Shown in pieces: positions 63,618 to 64,000 of a stretch of 64,000 nt of DNA. The position numbers and the translations under genes were made by a program. Source of the stretch: Anisakis pegreffii (lineage: Eukaryota > Nematoda > Chromadorea > Rhabditida > Anisakidae); NCBI GenBank assembly GCA_035041965.1, contig JAPYMA010003068.1:62001-126000 (forward strand), written 5' to 3'. The notes under the pieces were generated by a model. It saw nothing but the letters and a program-made list of their open reading frames with translations, searched no databases and was not told where the DNA came from. How positions within the stretch are numbered: the stretch's first letter is position 1; each line of letters begins with the position of its first letter.

Positions 63618-64000
63618 TCGTCGTCATTTCAAGAGCATCACAACTGGGCATCTCATCATTCATTCCGCTCTTCTGGTTAATTCCGTTCCAGTTCACGCTG
63701 TTCTCATCGAATTGCTCAAATAGCTATGCAGTCATTTGTGTTGTGCTATCTTCTCTTCGTGTTACTCTTCATAATCATATGGTTTGATATTACCGTTCTA
63801 TCGATCCGGCTGGCTCCCTGTACCATAACAAATTTCAATTTTCCTCCCGCATCATTCGTCAGTTACTGTTACAATCAACATCATCGTACACGCAACGTTT
63901 ATTTATATTCTACAGTTTACATCATCTGATATCATTCCATAACTTTGTATCATTTTATAAATTAATGCCAACAACTGTAATGCGATATATTTACCAGATT

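Overview
The window is eukaryotic and AT-rich. It has short phase-consistent introns with GT...AG borders and mostly TTTTAG/TTTCAG acceptors, and many degenerate dispersed repeats. A nine-exon beta-tubulin, a spermidine synthase whose core reads most like the nematode enzyme from memory, a gelsolin-family gene and 40-70 bp introns together suggest a nematode. The species cannot be fixed from the sequence, and no database search was possible. A 100-base run of N (45872-45971) marks an assembly gap. Exon models below were assembled by hand from reading frames, splice sites and phase.

Layout. 0-5.4 kb: dispersed repeats, a decayed gelsolin exon block on the + strand, a 1.1-kb tandem duplication and a 404-bp tandem array. 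5.4-9.2 kb: first copy of a repeated unit (A) holding two small convergent genes, here called P (secreted peptide, + strand) and Q (110-aa protein, - strand), between inverted arms. 9.6-11.8 kb: a diverged P/Q pair in the opposite orientation. 12-25 kb: a gelsolin-family gene on the - strand (15.85-21.58 kb) flanked by an inverted repeat. 25.7-33.4 kb: more of the 404-bp array, unit B (P2, Q2), a dead LINE reverse-transcriptase segment and a truncated unit. 34.1-37.4 kb: a head-to-head pair of small secreted genes, one encoding six cysteines after the signal peptide. 39.4-46.2 kb: unit C (P3, Q3), a second LINE copy and the gap. 47.2-51.2 kb: a duplicated beta-tubulin tail and the intact beta-tubulin gene. 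52.4-54.1 kb: a foldback built from ~70-bp repeats. 54.6-60 kb: a gene resembling MKRN2OS, an unrecognised gene, and spermidine synthase with a duplicated exon. 60-64 kb: dispersed and tandem repeats.

The conserved genes (tubulin, spermidine synthase, gelsolin, MKRN2OS-like) are unrelated housekeeping or cytoskeletal functions. The unusual content is the lineage-specific set. P and Q are a convergent two-gene module, found three times nearly identical and once diverged. Each gene lies downstream of one arm of a long inverted repeat. Q differs between copies mainly in one central block. A second secreted family (the cysteine-rich pair) has a similarly built signal-peptide exon. This looks like a locus where small secreted proteins are duplicated and diversified together with mobile DNA.
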